Positions 53,561-64,000 of a stretch of DNA of 64,000 nt are shown one piece after another. Under the pieces are notes generated by a model. The model had not been told where the DNA came from. It did no database searches and saw only the letters and a program-made list of their open reading frames with translations. Every line of letters starts with the position of its first letter. The stretch's first letter is position 1. This DNA comes from Narthecium ossifragum (lineage: Eukaryota; Streptophyta; Magnoliopsida; Dioscoreales; Nartheciaceae). The DNA is taken from assembly GCA_963920575.1 (NCBI GenBank), contig OY986975.1:17081897-17145896 (forward strand). Direction: 5' to 3'. A program made the position numbers and the translations under genes.

Positions 53561-55369
53561 GATGTTCATTTGAATCTAACACATTGCTTGACCATTTATC
53601 ATATATTTGTGATGCAAAGCCAAGGATTAATAGTTTCTTAGAGATGCATAGTTTACCTTGGTGTAGTAGTTGCATCCCTGTTCTCCTTTTGTCACCAGGA
53701 GAAGCTTAAAGCTTGGTCTCCTTAGGGTCATGGCCACTTCATCCTCGATGGATTCTTTACCACTGAGGAATTCCAGCTCGACATCGCGGAGCTTCATGTC
53801 TACATCACAATAAGTATGCTCTTAAATTTAGACTTCTGTGTTGTACTTAACATAATGAAATTCTTAGGATGTTGATCTGCAATTTTGGTGCACCTAAATG
53901 GTTACGTACTAAACATTATTTTAGGATTTGACTCTGGATTGATTTTATTCACCTCATGGTTTGTTTTGGAACTAGGAAAAAAAGATGTCAGATGCTTGCA
54001 TAAGCATTCTAGAACTGCTACATTGTAGATCCGATTATGTTCTTTTTCATCACAGTTTTCAATTATGTGCAAGAACAATTTTGCACGAATTTGTTGAGTC
54101 TGACGAAGGATTTTGTTGAATGTAGGCATGATCTTGGCATGATAATGATCTAAATGGCCTGTAGAAACTTAAAAGCTTCATTGAGATGCTTCTTTCAGAC
54201 TATTTGACATGGGGCATTGATGATGTGTTCCACATGTGATGCCATTCAGGAGAGGATGAAGAATAATTCCAATAGAGACATGGAACCTAACTCGGATACA
54301 ATTCAATGGTTTAGGTGTACAATTTCGTGGGAGATTGGTTGAGTCTGCATGGCTGTTAAAAGAAATGGAACTTTTGAGAGAACTTCAAATGGTGTTCTGT
54401 GGAAGGATCTGGATCATTGCAACAATCATTATTGGAGGATAGAGCCTCAAAAACGAAATGGATGGAAACACAATAGAGTCTGAACATTGATGGATGGGAT
54501 TAAGTACTTTGACTAGAGCCTATTTATGCCGTTAAAAGGACAATGTCCTTGACCCATTATATTCCAGAGGTGAGGCTGAAAACTACTCGATGGCTTATAT
54601 AGAACACATCAAGAAAATGACATAAACATTTAAGTTTCCTTGTGAGTCTAACTGCAGCAAGGTTTAAAGTTCCGAGATTCAGATCTGGAGCATGATGTTG
54701 GATCATCTGCTTTTCTCCCAAAAGCAGTCAATTTGTTACAATCTGTGTTCTGTTTTTCCCTACTAGCTTATATGGGGGCATGTACCATTCTTGAGCTATA
54801 AATTGCATTTCTTATGCTTTCTTACTTGAGTTCACATTGAAATGAACTCATTTTGTATTCTCTGGTTTCTGCTGAGGTAATTGAGTTGAATTTGCGTAGA
54901 CTAGAAGCTGATTTGTTTTAATCCAATTTATTTCTGGTAATCATAGTTTTTTTAGGGCCCTTGGCATGGACTGTGCCCGTAGGAAGTCAGGAACGACACA
55001 TCTAGTGTTGGCACGGTCCTTGCTTACAGTTGAAAGGATTATGCAACGGAAATCAGCATGACACGTGTCAGGGCACTTAAAAGCCATGCCTGTAACTGTC
55101 AGACTTTGAGTTGGGTTAGATCCTGCACTTTGGGACATTAGATTTATCCCCTGATGCGACTAACTTGGAACATTGCTATAGATGATTTATGCTAGGTTGT
55201 TATTCTGTCACTAACCTATGACAAGGTAGTATTTTTTTAACATTATGTGATTAGGTGCTAGAACCATCAAGTACTTGGACGATTGCTAGTCTGTAAGATA
55301 TTCTGCTTAAAATGACATATTTGCTTATTACAGCATATCTGTATTTTGCACCTTCCTACTAGGATTAGC
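53559..55369 (-). repeat. Inverted copy of the 28459-30295 segment
   Basis: This is the reverse complement of 28459-30295 with scattered substitutions. It includes the fructokinase exon remnant at 53657-53800 on the minus strand (CAAGGTGTAGTAGTTGC-side end intact). The right edge at 55369-55370 joins Ulp1-MULE sequence directly, so the MULE lost its left end or the duplication landed inside it. Confidence 0.9.
53657..53800 (-). pseudogene. Fructokinase exon remnant, second copy
   Basis: It carries the same exon as 30056-30197, in reverse ([12 protein letters not shown], then [17 protein letters not shown]). Only this exon is within the duplicated segment; the DTTGASD exon of the first copy is not duplicated. 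A single pfkB exon cannot encode an enzyme. Confidence 0.85.
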
Positions 55370-55374
55370 CAAAC

Positions 55375-55930
55375 CACTGGACACTACTTGTGCTAGATAC
55401 AGGAGACGGCGTCTGGTATTTTTACAACTCGTTGCAGCCAAGAGATGGTCATCAAGACGATTATCTTAGGGATGCAATACAACTAGTAAGTCTAAGGAGT
55501 TCAATACTTGAAAGTTTATCTCCATATAAGAAATACTTACAATGAATGAACTTTTGACACGATGTTTACTAATATCCTGTAAATGCAGAAGCATATCATT
55601 GAAAATGCTTATGATCGACCAAATGACCCCGCCTTCTCCACTCAAGATTTTGATCGTCCCATCGTAAGCGTCAAGGATATCCCCCAACAGGGTGAATATA
55701 CGTGAGTATGAAATACACATTAGAGTTGCATTTTTAACCACTCACTACTGCTTTTTGAAGATGTTTCTAACCCCATATTTTCCAAAATAAACAGGAACGA
55801 CTGTGGAGTGTATGTCTGCTACTATATGAGGCAGCTGGTACTACATCGACCAATAGGCAAGGAAATTAGTCAACAGGACATCAGGAGGTTCAAAGCTGAG
55901 TTAATTGAAGGCTTTGTACAATGTCACTGA
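55375..55930 (+). pseudogene. C-terminal part of a Ulp1-like cysteine protease (C48)
   Basis: Three exons join cleanly: 55375-55485, 55589-55701 and 55795-55930, with GT-AG introns and kept frame. They read HWTLLVLDTGDGVWYFYNSL, then QGEYT joined to NDCGVYVCYYMRQLV, to TGA. This is the catalytic core of Ulp1 SUMO-type proteases: His in HW (55375-55377) and Cys in NDCG (55802-55804), with an upstream Gln in PQQG. The third catalytic position, 17 residues after His and usually Asp, is Asn (55426-55428). The N-terminal exons are lost at the junction at 55369. Whether any transcript starts upstream is unknown. Ulp1 enzymes process SUMO or related modifiers; the role in MULEs is not established. 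Confidence 0.8.
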
Positions 55931-56139
55931 CACATTATCATTCTGAAGCTTGTACTTTATGTGACAAACCCAAATTGAAACTACATAGTTACACAGACAA
56001 AGTGTACATATTGAATTGATATTTTTGTACTGACTATAATAGTACAAATTGTAATCTCATATTTTGGTTGAAATGAAAATGTTAGCAAATCTACCTTACG
56101 TAAGCAGAGTGTATGTGTATTACATTGAATGTACCATAG

Positions 56140-57005
56140 CAAAGACAAGATTGGAAAGAGGAAAGAGAAGCATGAAAGAGAAAGGACAAACGTGAAAAGA
56201 GAATAGTGAAAAGAGAAAAGAGAATAGTGAAAAGAGAAAACAGAAAACAGAAAAGAGAAAAGAGAAAAAGAGGATTTTAATAGAGAAGACATAGCAAAGA
56301 GAATATTGGAAAGAGAAAAGAGAAGCGTGAAAGAGAAAAGACAAACGTGAAAAGAGAATAGTGAAAAGAAAAAAAAAAGAATAGTGAAAAGAGAAAAGAG
56401 AATAGTGAAAAGAGAAAAGTGTAGACAGAAGAATGGAAAGAGAAAAGAGAAGCGTGAAAGAGAAAAGACAAACGTGAAAAGAGAAAAGAGAATAGTGAAA
56501 AGAAAAAAGAGAATAGTGAAAAGAGAAAAGAGAATATAGAAAAGAGAAAAGAGAAAGGGAGAGGATTTTAACAGAGAAGACAAAAGAAGAGAGAAAAAAC
56601 AAATGTGAAAAGATAATAGTGAAAAGAGAAAAGAGAAAGGGAGAGGATTTTAACGGAGAAGACAAAAGAAGAGAGAAAACGCAAACGTGAAAAGATAATA
56701 GTGAAAAGAGAAAAAGAGAAAAGAGAAGATGGACGTGAGAAGATGGGATTGAATAGATAAGAGAGAAAAGAGAAAATAAAAAAGAGAAAAGAGAATAGTG
56801 AAAAGAGAAAATATAAAAGAGAAAAGAGAAAGGGAGAGAATTTTACCAGAGAAGACAATAGAAGAGAGAAAAGGGTAAAGAGAAAAGAGAAAAGTGTAGA
56901 CAGAAGATAGAAAAGAGAAGATGGACGTGAGAAGAGGGGATTGAAAAGATAAGATATAAAAGAGAAAACAGAAAACAGAAAAGATAAAAGAGAAAAGAGA
57001 ATGCT
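56140..57005. repeat. GAAAAGAGAATAGTGAAAAG low-complexity array
   Basis: About 860 bp of imperfect GAAAAGAGAA and GAATAGTGAAAAGAG repeats. Higher-order blocks are recognisable, such as GGGAGAGGATTTTAAC (at 56558 and 56639) and GAAGATGGACGTGAGAAG (56725, 56916). Minus-strand open frames of up to 200 codons here are Phe/Leu/Ser-only artefacts. Confidence 0.9.
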
Positions 57006-57159
57006 CTTGATTTTCTAAAATCCTAGAATTCAAGTACATCAAACTTTGCAACAACAACGACAATGCTTCAATACAGCCAATCAAAAATTGCAACAGCAAC
57101 AACAGCAACAATATCTGGCTAACACAATTAATTCAAATTTCTTCCATCCAATGGTTCAG

Positions 57160-59498
57160 TACAAGTTCTCCTATTATGACGGCCTTCGCAACCACACCGC
57201 GTACAAGTTATGCTCCTGACAGACTCACCCTTAGATTATGACGACAATGCTTCAAAGTTCTCCTATTATGACGGCCTGCCTAGAGGTCTTCTAGATAATA
57301 GAGGAAGTATGGCTTCATCCTTAGATGCATTCACCGGCTTGTCTAATGTTGGAATAGGGCATATTGGAAATGAATAACACATTGCGTACGTCAATGAGTG
57401 CAAAAAAACATCCACATATGAATTAAGATCTCCTCCAGTGTAAAGTATACAAGCAACTGCATGGGAACATGGCAGCCCATTCAACTGCCATTGATGACAA
57501 GAGCACGTCTGCCTTCTCAGATCAACTGAAACAGAAGGAACTGATTCAACTTCAAACAAAGTAGAGGTGGAATTCTTGACAAACCAAGACCTTGCTTCAT
57601 CAATTGAAGCATTCAACCTGCGATCTATTTCCGGACATATCACAGAATCACATTTCTTGCAAGCTGCCCTCCTATATGCAATTAAAACAAAATGACATTA
57701 ACAACAAGTATTCACTGAAACCTTTAACAAAAAAAAATCAATACAAACACACACACCAGCCAACTGTTGCATCAGTTTGAGCCTTATCAAGTCAACTAAA
57801 TTGGTGAAAGGAAGATGCCTTTCATCAACAATCCATGAATTAAAAGATTCAGCAGCAGCAGAGCTCATCTCGCCATATCGTTTGCCCTTGAAGAATGCAT
57901 TTGCCCAATTCTCATTCGGAAGGTTCTTCAAAAACCTCTCCGCAACGTGCCCGCACTCCGTTAAGGATTCAGCAACCTTTGTATCATAGAGTTCAATAGT
58001 AGGAGCATATGCACATTCGGCAAATTTGTATAACATTTTATCCTTCAAGTTTTTACTGCAACGTTTACGGCTGAAAGCATCCCTCAAATTATTCTTCAAG
58101 TGATAGTAGCAATAAGCATGACAATACCTTGGAAAAACAATAGGCATAGCATTTAAGAGCCCAATATTCCTATCCGAAACAAATGTAATAATACGATCCG
58201 GAGATAAGATTGCCTTCAGACACTCCAAGAACCACAACCAATTCTCTTCATTCTCAGAATCAACAATTGCAAATGCTAGCGGATACAAACCTACAACATT
58301 AATTTAAACAATCAATTCCTTGTATGATCAGAAAAGAGAAAACAAAAAAGAGAAAATAGACTTGTAGTCAAAAAATGAAAATTTGAGATGTGACAGCTAA
58401 CAAAGTAGATACTCCTACCTCTATTACCATCCTTGCTTGTTGCAGCCAACAATTGCCCTTTGAACTTAGCCTTCAAATGAGTACCGTCAAGAAATAGTAA
58501 TGGACGACAATAATTGAAGCCATCAATGCATGCTTTGAATGAAACAAACAACCTCCTAAAACGACCTGTACGCTCATCAACATCAAGCACAAAATGAGAT
58601 CCAGGATTCCTAGAAACAGCAGCCTGAACATACCAAGATAAATCTCCAAATGATTCATTTAGATCACCAAAACCCCCTTCTTTGCCTTCTCAACACCATA
58701 CCATGCATGATCATAGGATATTGACAGACCATAATCCGAGTGAAACATACGTACAACATCAATAGGACGTATTGTCGCATTACCACGTACCTTATCTCTG
58801 ATCAAACTAGCAACCAAATTTGAGTTCATCCACCTATGCTTCATCGTGCGAGAAGCAGCACCACAACTATGAACATTAAAGAACTTTCTGACATAAAACC
58901 AACCATTAATAGGTTCACGAGTCGCATGAACCATCCAAGCACAACCAGTCTCATCCTTCTTAAAGCACACCGCTGTGACTCGTGTAGATTGGTTCCTAAC
59001 AAATTTAAAATCATAACCAGACTCTATAGTGTACTTTTGCAAACATAATCGAAACTCATTCACACCACCTTCAAATTTTTGTCCAACTTCAGAGATAGCT
59101 TGATCCCACCCAACAGTCATCAATGACTTCTTCTCATGATGACAAAAATTAGCTAGAAGATCACACTCGATGTCACGAGAAAAATCAGCAGAATATGAAC
59201 TTCCCTCATCGGTTAAACAACCATCCGTCGTACCATTACTATCCAAAACATCAACTTCAATACGTTCAATAAATAACGAGCATGCAACCGAAACCATACC
59301 CTCAAAGTCATCATTTGAAGCAAGGATGCATTTCGAATGCTGAGGAATTGAATAATGCATTTCTATGTTGTCCCTTGATAAATTAGGCCATTTCCCGCAA
59401 AGATATCTCACAAACCCGTCATAAGAACACCCACTTCGTACTCTCCAAATGGTAGTCTCCACACCGTACTTGCATAGCAGCAGCAAATTATCACCCAT
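57160..59498 (-). pseudogene. MuDR-type Mutator transposase, with at least one frame lesion
   Basis: The start is the ATG at 59498 (MGDNLLLLCKYGVETTIW), a PB1-like N-terminal region. It is followed by the MuDR DNA-binding domain (FRLCLQKYTIESGYDFKFVR to FFNVHSCG, near 58860-59060). The MULE catalytic domain follows: D in FLDGTHLK (58486-58488), D in FVSDRNIG (58172-58174) and E in AAAESFNSW (57848-57850). Then comes a SWIM zinc finger, CSCHQWQLNGLPCSHAV (57466-57513). Introns: 58291-58418 (GT-AG) and one near 57675-57740. A run of five G near 58670 puts a one-base frame change between YGVEKAK and GDLNESFGDLSW. After RRPLGRPS a stop follows. A zinc knuckle CTRCGCEGRHNRRTC at 57160-57205 is in frame only if a 57- or 60-bp intron is removed. 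All catalytic residues survive. Confidence 0.85.
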
Positions 59499-59564
59499 TA
59501 CTATTCCTGTCCACAAACACATCATCAAAGCATACAATAATTAGAAACATGAACAACAAATACA

Positions 59565-60350
59565 AATGTGAAAACAGAAAAGAGAAAAGAGAAACGTGCA
59601 ACAGAGAAAATAGAATTCTGGCTGTAAAACGTATTTAAGTTCATACACTCTCATAATAGCATTAAATGTCTACAAATTAAGATGTTCTACACCACAGCAT
59701 ACTCATCATAATCTAATTACAATAGTTGAAACACGAACAAGAAATAGAAAAGTGAAAACAGAAAAGAGAAAAGAGAAACGTGCAACAGAGAAAAGAGAAT
59801 TCTGGCTGTAAAACGTATTTAAGTTCATACACTCTCATAATAGCATTAGATGTCTACAAAATAAGATGAAAAACAAACACAGCATACTCATCATAATCTA
59901 ATTACAATAGTTGAAACACGAACAAGAAATAGAAAACTGAAAACAGAAAAGAGAAAAGAGAAACGTGTAACAGAGAAAAGAGAATTCTGGTGTAAGATGT
60001 ATTTAAGTTCATACACTATCATAATAGCATTAGATGTCTACAAATTAAGATGAAAAACAAACACAACATACTCATCATAATCTAATTACAATAGTTGAAA
60101 CACGAACAAGAAATAGAAAACTAAAAACAGAAAAGAGAAAAGAGAAACGTGTAACAGAGAAAAGAGAATTCTGGTGTAAGATGTATTTCAGTTCATACAC
60201 TCTCATAATATCATTAGATGTCTACAAATTAAGATGAAAAACAAACACAGCATACTCATCATAATCTAATTAAAATAGATGAAACACGAACAACAAATAC
60301 AAAAGGGAAAACATAAAAGAGAAAAGAGAAATGTTCCAACAGAGAAAAGA
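59565..60350. repeat. 184-bp tandem repeat, about 4.3 units
   Basis: Landmarks such as AAACGTGCAACAGAG recur at 59595, 59779, 59964, 60148 and (diverged) 60331, a spacing of 183-185 bp. Each unit holds GAAAACAGAAAAGAG, AATTCTGGCTGTAA, TTCATACACTCTCATAAT and CATACTCATCATAATC. Units differ by scattered substitutions and small indels. The array lies between the transposase start and the right terminus, where its promoter would be. Confidence 0.9.
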
Positions 60351-61129
60351 GAATACCCATAAGTTCATCTTTATCAGGTCATACAATCTCATAGAAAGTT
60401 TACATCACTACAAATTTACAAACAACGACCTCCCAATCAATTAACAAATAAAGAAAAATATGAGAAAATATATGATCCAATGAGTAAACAAACATAAAAC
60501 ACCATCTTTGCTACGAACATAACAGTTACCACCAAGACATCGACAGTGATCGCAGGAAATTGTCGAGATACAACAGAGAAAACAAAAGAAAGTAAAAAGA
60601 TACGACGAAGATTACTAACACACTTACCTCCAATACAAGATAGATGAGAAAACAAACGACCAATGGGAGCCTTGTTGCTAGCTAAGTTTCCCAAAGAACA
60701 CGAGAAGGAGATGATGCCGGGTTCAATCACATATTTTCTGAGGAGGAGGCGATGCCACGATCAATGGAGAACATTGAGACGCTTCGTATGCCGAGAACGA
60801 CGATGGCAGTAACGACGCTTCGAATGGCGATAACGACGCATCGGAAGTCGCCAAAACAGAGGCCCCCAGCTGTATAATGGTCGGGTTGATAACAAATGAC
60901 GTCACAGGGCTATAATGGTCATCAGAAATCTATAACCACCTGTAACTTACGTAAATTGGTGTTTATAGCTTAAATCTATAGATAGTGGTGTACCCATCAA
61001 CATGTTTCACAGAATTGGTGTAAACACCAATTATCTAAAAATTTTAATAGTAAATTTCACATAATTTCGATAAGATTTTAATATAGTTTTACATAATTTT
61101 GCTAAAATTTTAATATTATTTTAGAATGA

Positions 61130-61741
61130 ACATAGTTAGTCACAAAATCATTAATAAACAAGCTTATAGTGACCAGTACAGGTTTGTCGCGGAAACACCA
61201 TTATTGTGGTTGCGAGAACTTTCAAACATGGTACAAAATTAGCTTTTGGCAAACACGTTTTAGCGACGCATTGGCTTTGGTCGCCTAAACTCTCTTCATT
61301 CACTTTTTTTGTGTCTACCTTAACATTGGTCGTAGGTACCAATTATTTTGCATCTCTTTACTTGGTTGCACAAAGTTGGTCACGTAAAGTATACTATTGG
61401 AACTTCAGTAATTTATTACGATGAAACTTTGGTCGCCACAAATTATCCTACTACAACCAACGCTGTTAGTCACAATAGCTCTTAATTAGCAAACTTATTG
61501 CGACCAATGAAAAATTCGTCGGTGAAACTACATTAGATTGGTCACAAAAGGCTTTGTAAAGACCAAATAGTAGTTTTGGCAACTACGTTTTTGTGACAAT
61601 GTTTATATGGTCGCAATTACTCACCTCATCACCACCTGGTCTATATGGTGCGACCAAATACAAATTTAGTCACCAAAAGGAGTGACTACAGATGCTTGGT
61701 CGCAAAACAACTAGTCACATAAACTAACATTTATTGTAGTA
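61130..61741. mobile_element. CACTA-like element remnant
   Basis: The motif TTGGTCGCAA (with GTCACAAA and GCGACCA variants, in both directions) is scattered through the region, as in the subterminal repeats of CACTA elements. The right edge reads, reversed, TACTACAATAAATG, one base from the CACTACAA terminus. No left terminus, target duplication or gene was found. It could be a degenerate non-autonomous element. Confidence 0.5.
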
Positions 61742-61997
61742 AATTTAAGGTAATCGTAGGACTGAAGACAATCTATACCAAGCAAAGATAGGTTATACCG
61801 TTGGGAATATTAACTTTCTTTTAGGGATTCAGGTCAGCTTATAGCCATATAATTCATAATGTTGAGAAAATGGAATATGATGATAACTAGAAAAGTTTAA
61901 TAACGAAACTAGGGCGGATTGAGTAATTCCTAAGTAACTACTTCATTGATTCGAATCGATCAACCTTTAATTTCTAAACTTTGTTAGTTTAGATAAG

Positions 61998-62853
61998 GGT
62001 TAAGTACTTTTTACTACCCTCAACTTTGGCTAATACGTAATTTGCTACCCTATATTTTATAAAGGTACGTTTTGGTACCCTAATGTTTTCAAAATGTACA
62101 AAATGATGCCAAAACCCTAACGCCATCACATGTACTAACGACAAACCTTATTTGACTCATTTTGACTTTTATTTACGAATACATTAATGACACGTGGACT
62201 TATTGCGATCTCCCTCCTCCGATCCGCTCCCTTGATGGACTTATTGCGATCTCCTTCCTCCAATCCCCTCCCTCGATGAACTCGTCGCCAATCTCCTTCC
62301 TCCGATCCTGGGGAGGTGGCGATGGTAGCGGTCATGGCGGCATGTGGAAAAGAAGGGCGCGTTGAAAAAAAGGGTCGCCACACTCTCCCCCCCTCTCTCT
62401 CTTCGTGGTCATCATCGTCATCGAGCCCTCGTCATCTCGTCCATGCAGCTATCTTCCTTCTGCCACCGTCGCCACCGGCCATGCAGAAAGCGTCGTCGAG
62501 TTCTCGATGGATTAGGTTCTCTCTTTGATTCTCTCTCTACCTGCCCCCCTCTCTCTCATTCTCATGTTCTCTCTCTCTTGCCACGTGTCATTAATGTATT
62601 CGTCAATAAAAGTCAAAATTAGTCAAATAAGGTTTGCCGTTAGTACATGTAACGGCGTTAGAGTTTTAGCATCATTGTGTACATTTTCAAAACGTTAGGG
62701 TACCAAACCATACCTTTTTAAAATATAAGGTAGCAGACTTGACATCATTGTGTACCTTTTCAAAACGTTATGGTACCAAAAAGTACCTTTTTAAAATATA
62801 GGGTAGCAAATTGCGTATTACCCAAAGTTGATGGTAGTAAAAAGTACTTAACC
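61998..62853. mobile_element. Small non-autonomous MULE-like element
   Basis: Inverted repeats of about 200 bp begin GGTTAAGTACTTTTTACTAC and run to ATTAATGACACGTGG at both ends. The right repeat contains an extra tandem copy of about 75 bp (two GCATCATTGTGTAC-like starts near 62671 and 62743). The interior (62205-62580) is CT-rich with no recognised gene. No target duplication was seen. Confidence 0.65.
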
Positions 62854-62900
62854 GTTATTCTTCCTAGTAGTGTAGTGATTGAATAAGGATTATAAATTTA

Positions 62901-64000
62901 AGGGGAAATTAGCTTTTGATACCCTCTATTTTCAAACTTTTACGATCTGGTACCCTCTAGTAAGAAAATGTAACTTTAGTACCCTGAGATTTTCAAACCG
63001 CAACAAATCCCAGACGGCATTAGTCCCCGTTAATAGAAAACCGCTCACATACATGGTGTTTACACGTGGCAACACGTGATGAGGAGAGAGAGAGAGAGAG
63101 AACGAGAGAGAGAGAGAGAGAGAGGTGGTGCTCGCCAGCCGTTCATCCATCTACCCATCCCGACGACCTCGTCGGCAGCCGTACGTACTGCACCACCAGT
63201 CATCCCTCCACTTCACCGCCAACCTCCTCATCTCTCCACCAACCTCTCTCTCCATCCAAGCTCCCAACACCATCGCAGTCACCACTCTCCTAGCATCACC
63301 GTCTTCTCTATCACCGCCGCACCTACCTGCAATCCCGGCAGCAAGCCACAACCAATGAAATCCACCATCTCCTCCATTCTCGGCGCCCCCAAGCTCCACT
63401 TGTCGCCTAACCCTCCATCCCCTACCTCCCTTGCTGCCTCAAACCTCGACCAGCCTCACCACAACCCTCCTCCTCGACGGCACCTGCCTGAGCTAATGAG
63501 TTCTTCACAAAGGGTGAGAAGCACTTGTTGTTTGAGATCCACCGCCATAAGACATCGTCGGGGTCGTCAACGTTGTCGCCGCGCTCGCTGCCGCCGTTTC
63601 CTATGCACCATCACCACTTCCCAACTCACCATGATCATGAGCCATTGCTCTCGCCACCGAGAGGTCCGAGACTACTACTCTGCAGCACTAATACTAGTAA
63701 CAATAATAACAGTACTAAGAATGAGAGCTACTACATTGGAATCCATGGAGGAAATGGTAATGATGGTGGTGGTGGAGGCGGAGGAGCGGTGGCATACGTT
63801 GATGGAGGAGAATGAGAGGATGCGGCGGAGCAATTTGGCATTGATGTCAGAGCTAGCGCACACGCAGTGGCTCTACAATGATATCATCTACTTTGTCCAG
63901 AATCATGTCCGACCCGTCGCACCGAGCTCGACGGTGTCAACGCCATCTCCGCTTCTCGTGTCCAACTCCTCTCATGTGTTTTACCAGATTGGTCCAGACG
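62901..64000 (+). mobile_element. Left part of a MULE-like unit carrying an HsfB4 fragment
   Basis: The text at 62901-63080 (AGCTTTTGATACCCTCTA, CTGGTACCCTC, TTTAGTACCCTGAG) has the make-up of the inverted repeats of the other MULEs here. It leads directly into GC-rich gene fragments. The right end is beyond the window, so this is an inference. A GA microsatellite is at 63082-63123. A GC-rich frame at 63355-63490 (MKSTISSILGAPKLHLSPNP) may be another captured piece that I do not recognise. Confidence 0.45.
63494..64000 (+). pseudogene. Fragment of a class B heat shock factor (HsfB4-like)
   Basis: The frame starts abruptly at ANEFFTKGEKHLLFEIHRHK, the last part of the Hsf DNA-binding domain. 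A His/Ser/Asn-rich linker with a glycine run follows. It reaches a stop at 63813-63815 after VAYVDGGE. A frame one base away then reads LMEENERMRRSNLALMSELA, followed by YNDIIYFVQNHVRPVAP. This is the class B oligomerisation region, whose LYNDIIYFVQNHV phrase is typical of HsfB4. The first two thirds of the DNA-binding domain are missing and the frame is broken near 63790-63810. It continues to the window end. Confidence 0.8.

Larger units (their letters stand above)
55370..61037. mobile_element. MULE carrying a Ulp1-type protease gene and a MuDR transposase
   Basis: Two genes lie on opposite strands: a C48/Ulp1-like protease (+, 55375-55930) and a MuDR-type transposase (-, 57160-59498). A Ulp1-like gene next to a MULE transposase is the arrangement known for Kaonashi-type MULEs in plants. 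The right end, 60909-61037, matches the end of the unit at 5742-13449. Long GAAAAGA arrays (56140-57005) and an 184-bp tandem repeat (59565-60350) fill the spaces. The left end is missing: at 55369 the sequence switches to the fructokinase inverted duplication. The element cannot move as it stands without that end. Confidence 0.8.

Noticed and set aside
55981..57111. Long minus-strand open frames of 96-200 codons rich in F, L and S
   Set aside because: They are translations of the GAAAAGA array; the residue pattern simply repeats FSLFSFL and no start context, domain or conservation is visible.
1..64000. tRNA and rRNA genes
   Set aside because: No cloverleaf-like A/B box arrangement or rRNA core sequence was noticed by eye; the TGGTATCAGAGC matches are retrotransposon primer sites, not tRNA genes.

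Overview
This window is plant nuclear DNA. The evidence is GT-AG introns, TATA-box promoters, plant-only gene families (F-box with FBA-type C-terminus, LEA-2, IQD, AP2/ERF, CC-NBS, HsfB) and plant transposon families: Pack-MULEs, PIF/Harbinger, Helitrons, and LTR retrotransposons primed by initiator Met-tRNA. The GC-rich coding fragments with NNG/NNC codons suggest a monocot, but the species cannot be fixed from sequence alone. A 200-N assembly gap lies at 33103-33302.

The window is almost entirely a nested transposon landscape. Only one ordinary, apparently intact host gene is clear: an F-box gene at 45330-46511 with its promoter at 44763-45329. Its promoter and first codons exist a second time at 1620-2131 and 5634-5741, where a PIF/Harbinger element (2132-5633) and then a Mutator-like element (MULE) interrupt them.

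Layout. 1-1619: unassigned, with a pair of 145-bp direct repeats. 2132-5633: deletion derivative of a PIF/Harbinger element. About 5742-13449: MULE-like unit with fragments of a CC-NBS resistance gene, an unrecognised gene and an AP2/ERF gene, split by a young 4.6-kb LTR retrotransposon (7707-12332). 13967-18198: decayed FAR1-type MULE transposase gene, its start codon region cut by a 2.4-kb solo LTR (13974-16415). About 19000-20415: Pack-MULE with an IQD gene fragment. 20736-21994: Pack-MULE with a LEA-2/NHL fragment and a perfect 9-bp target duplication. 22020-27138: scattered exons of the SCAR/WAVE subunit PIR (SRA1), some inverted, with a truncated LINE inside. 28459-30782: fructokinase pseudogene, with 1.8 kb of it repeated in inverse orientation at 53559-55369. 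30998-34329: PIF-type MITE containing Helitron ends and a retrotransposon LTR running into the gap. 34426-37518: copia-type LTR cluster. 38500-43220: inverted pair of elements rich in an AGTTACTTTCC motif; a third copy lies at 47190-51065. 44250-44727: hAT MITE. 47684-50318: Pack-MULE with a DUF1639-like fragment, itself split by a solo LTR. 51165-51385: amino-acid-transporter fragment. 52600-53560: palindrome. 55370-61037: MULE with a Ulp1-type protease gene and a MuDR transposase on opposite strands. 61130-62853: CACTA-like and MULE pieces. 62901-64000: start of another MULE-like unit with an HsfB4 fragment.

Two patterns tie the window together. First, gene capture: at least six MULE-type units carry pieces of unrelated host genes. 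The multi-capture unit at 5.7-13.4 kb shares its terminal sequence and GAAAAGA-type internal repeats with the Ulp1-bearing MULE at 55.4-61.0 kb, which makes the latter a candidate source of transposase for it. Second, the palindrome GATCGATC occurs about 27 times by eye, always clustered inside transposons of at least four unrelated families. That pattern is not explained by any standard feature.
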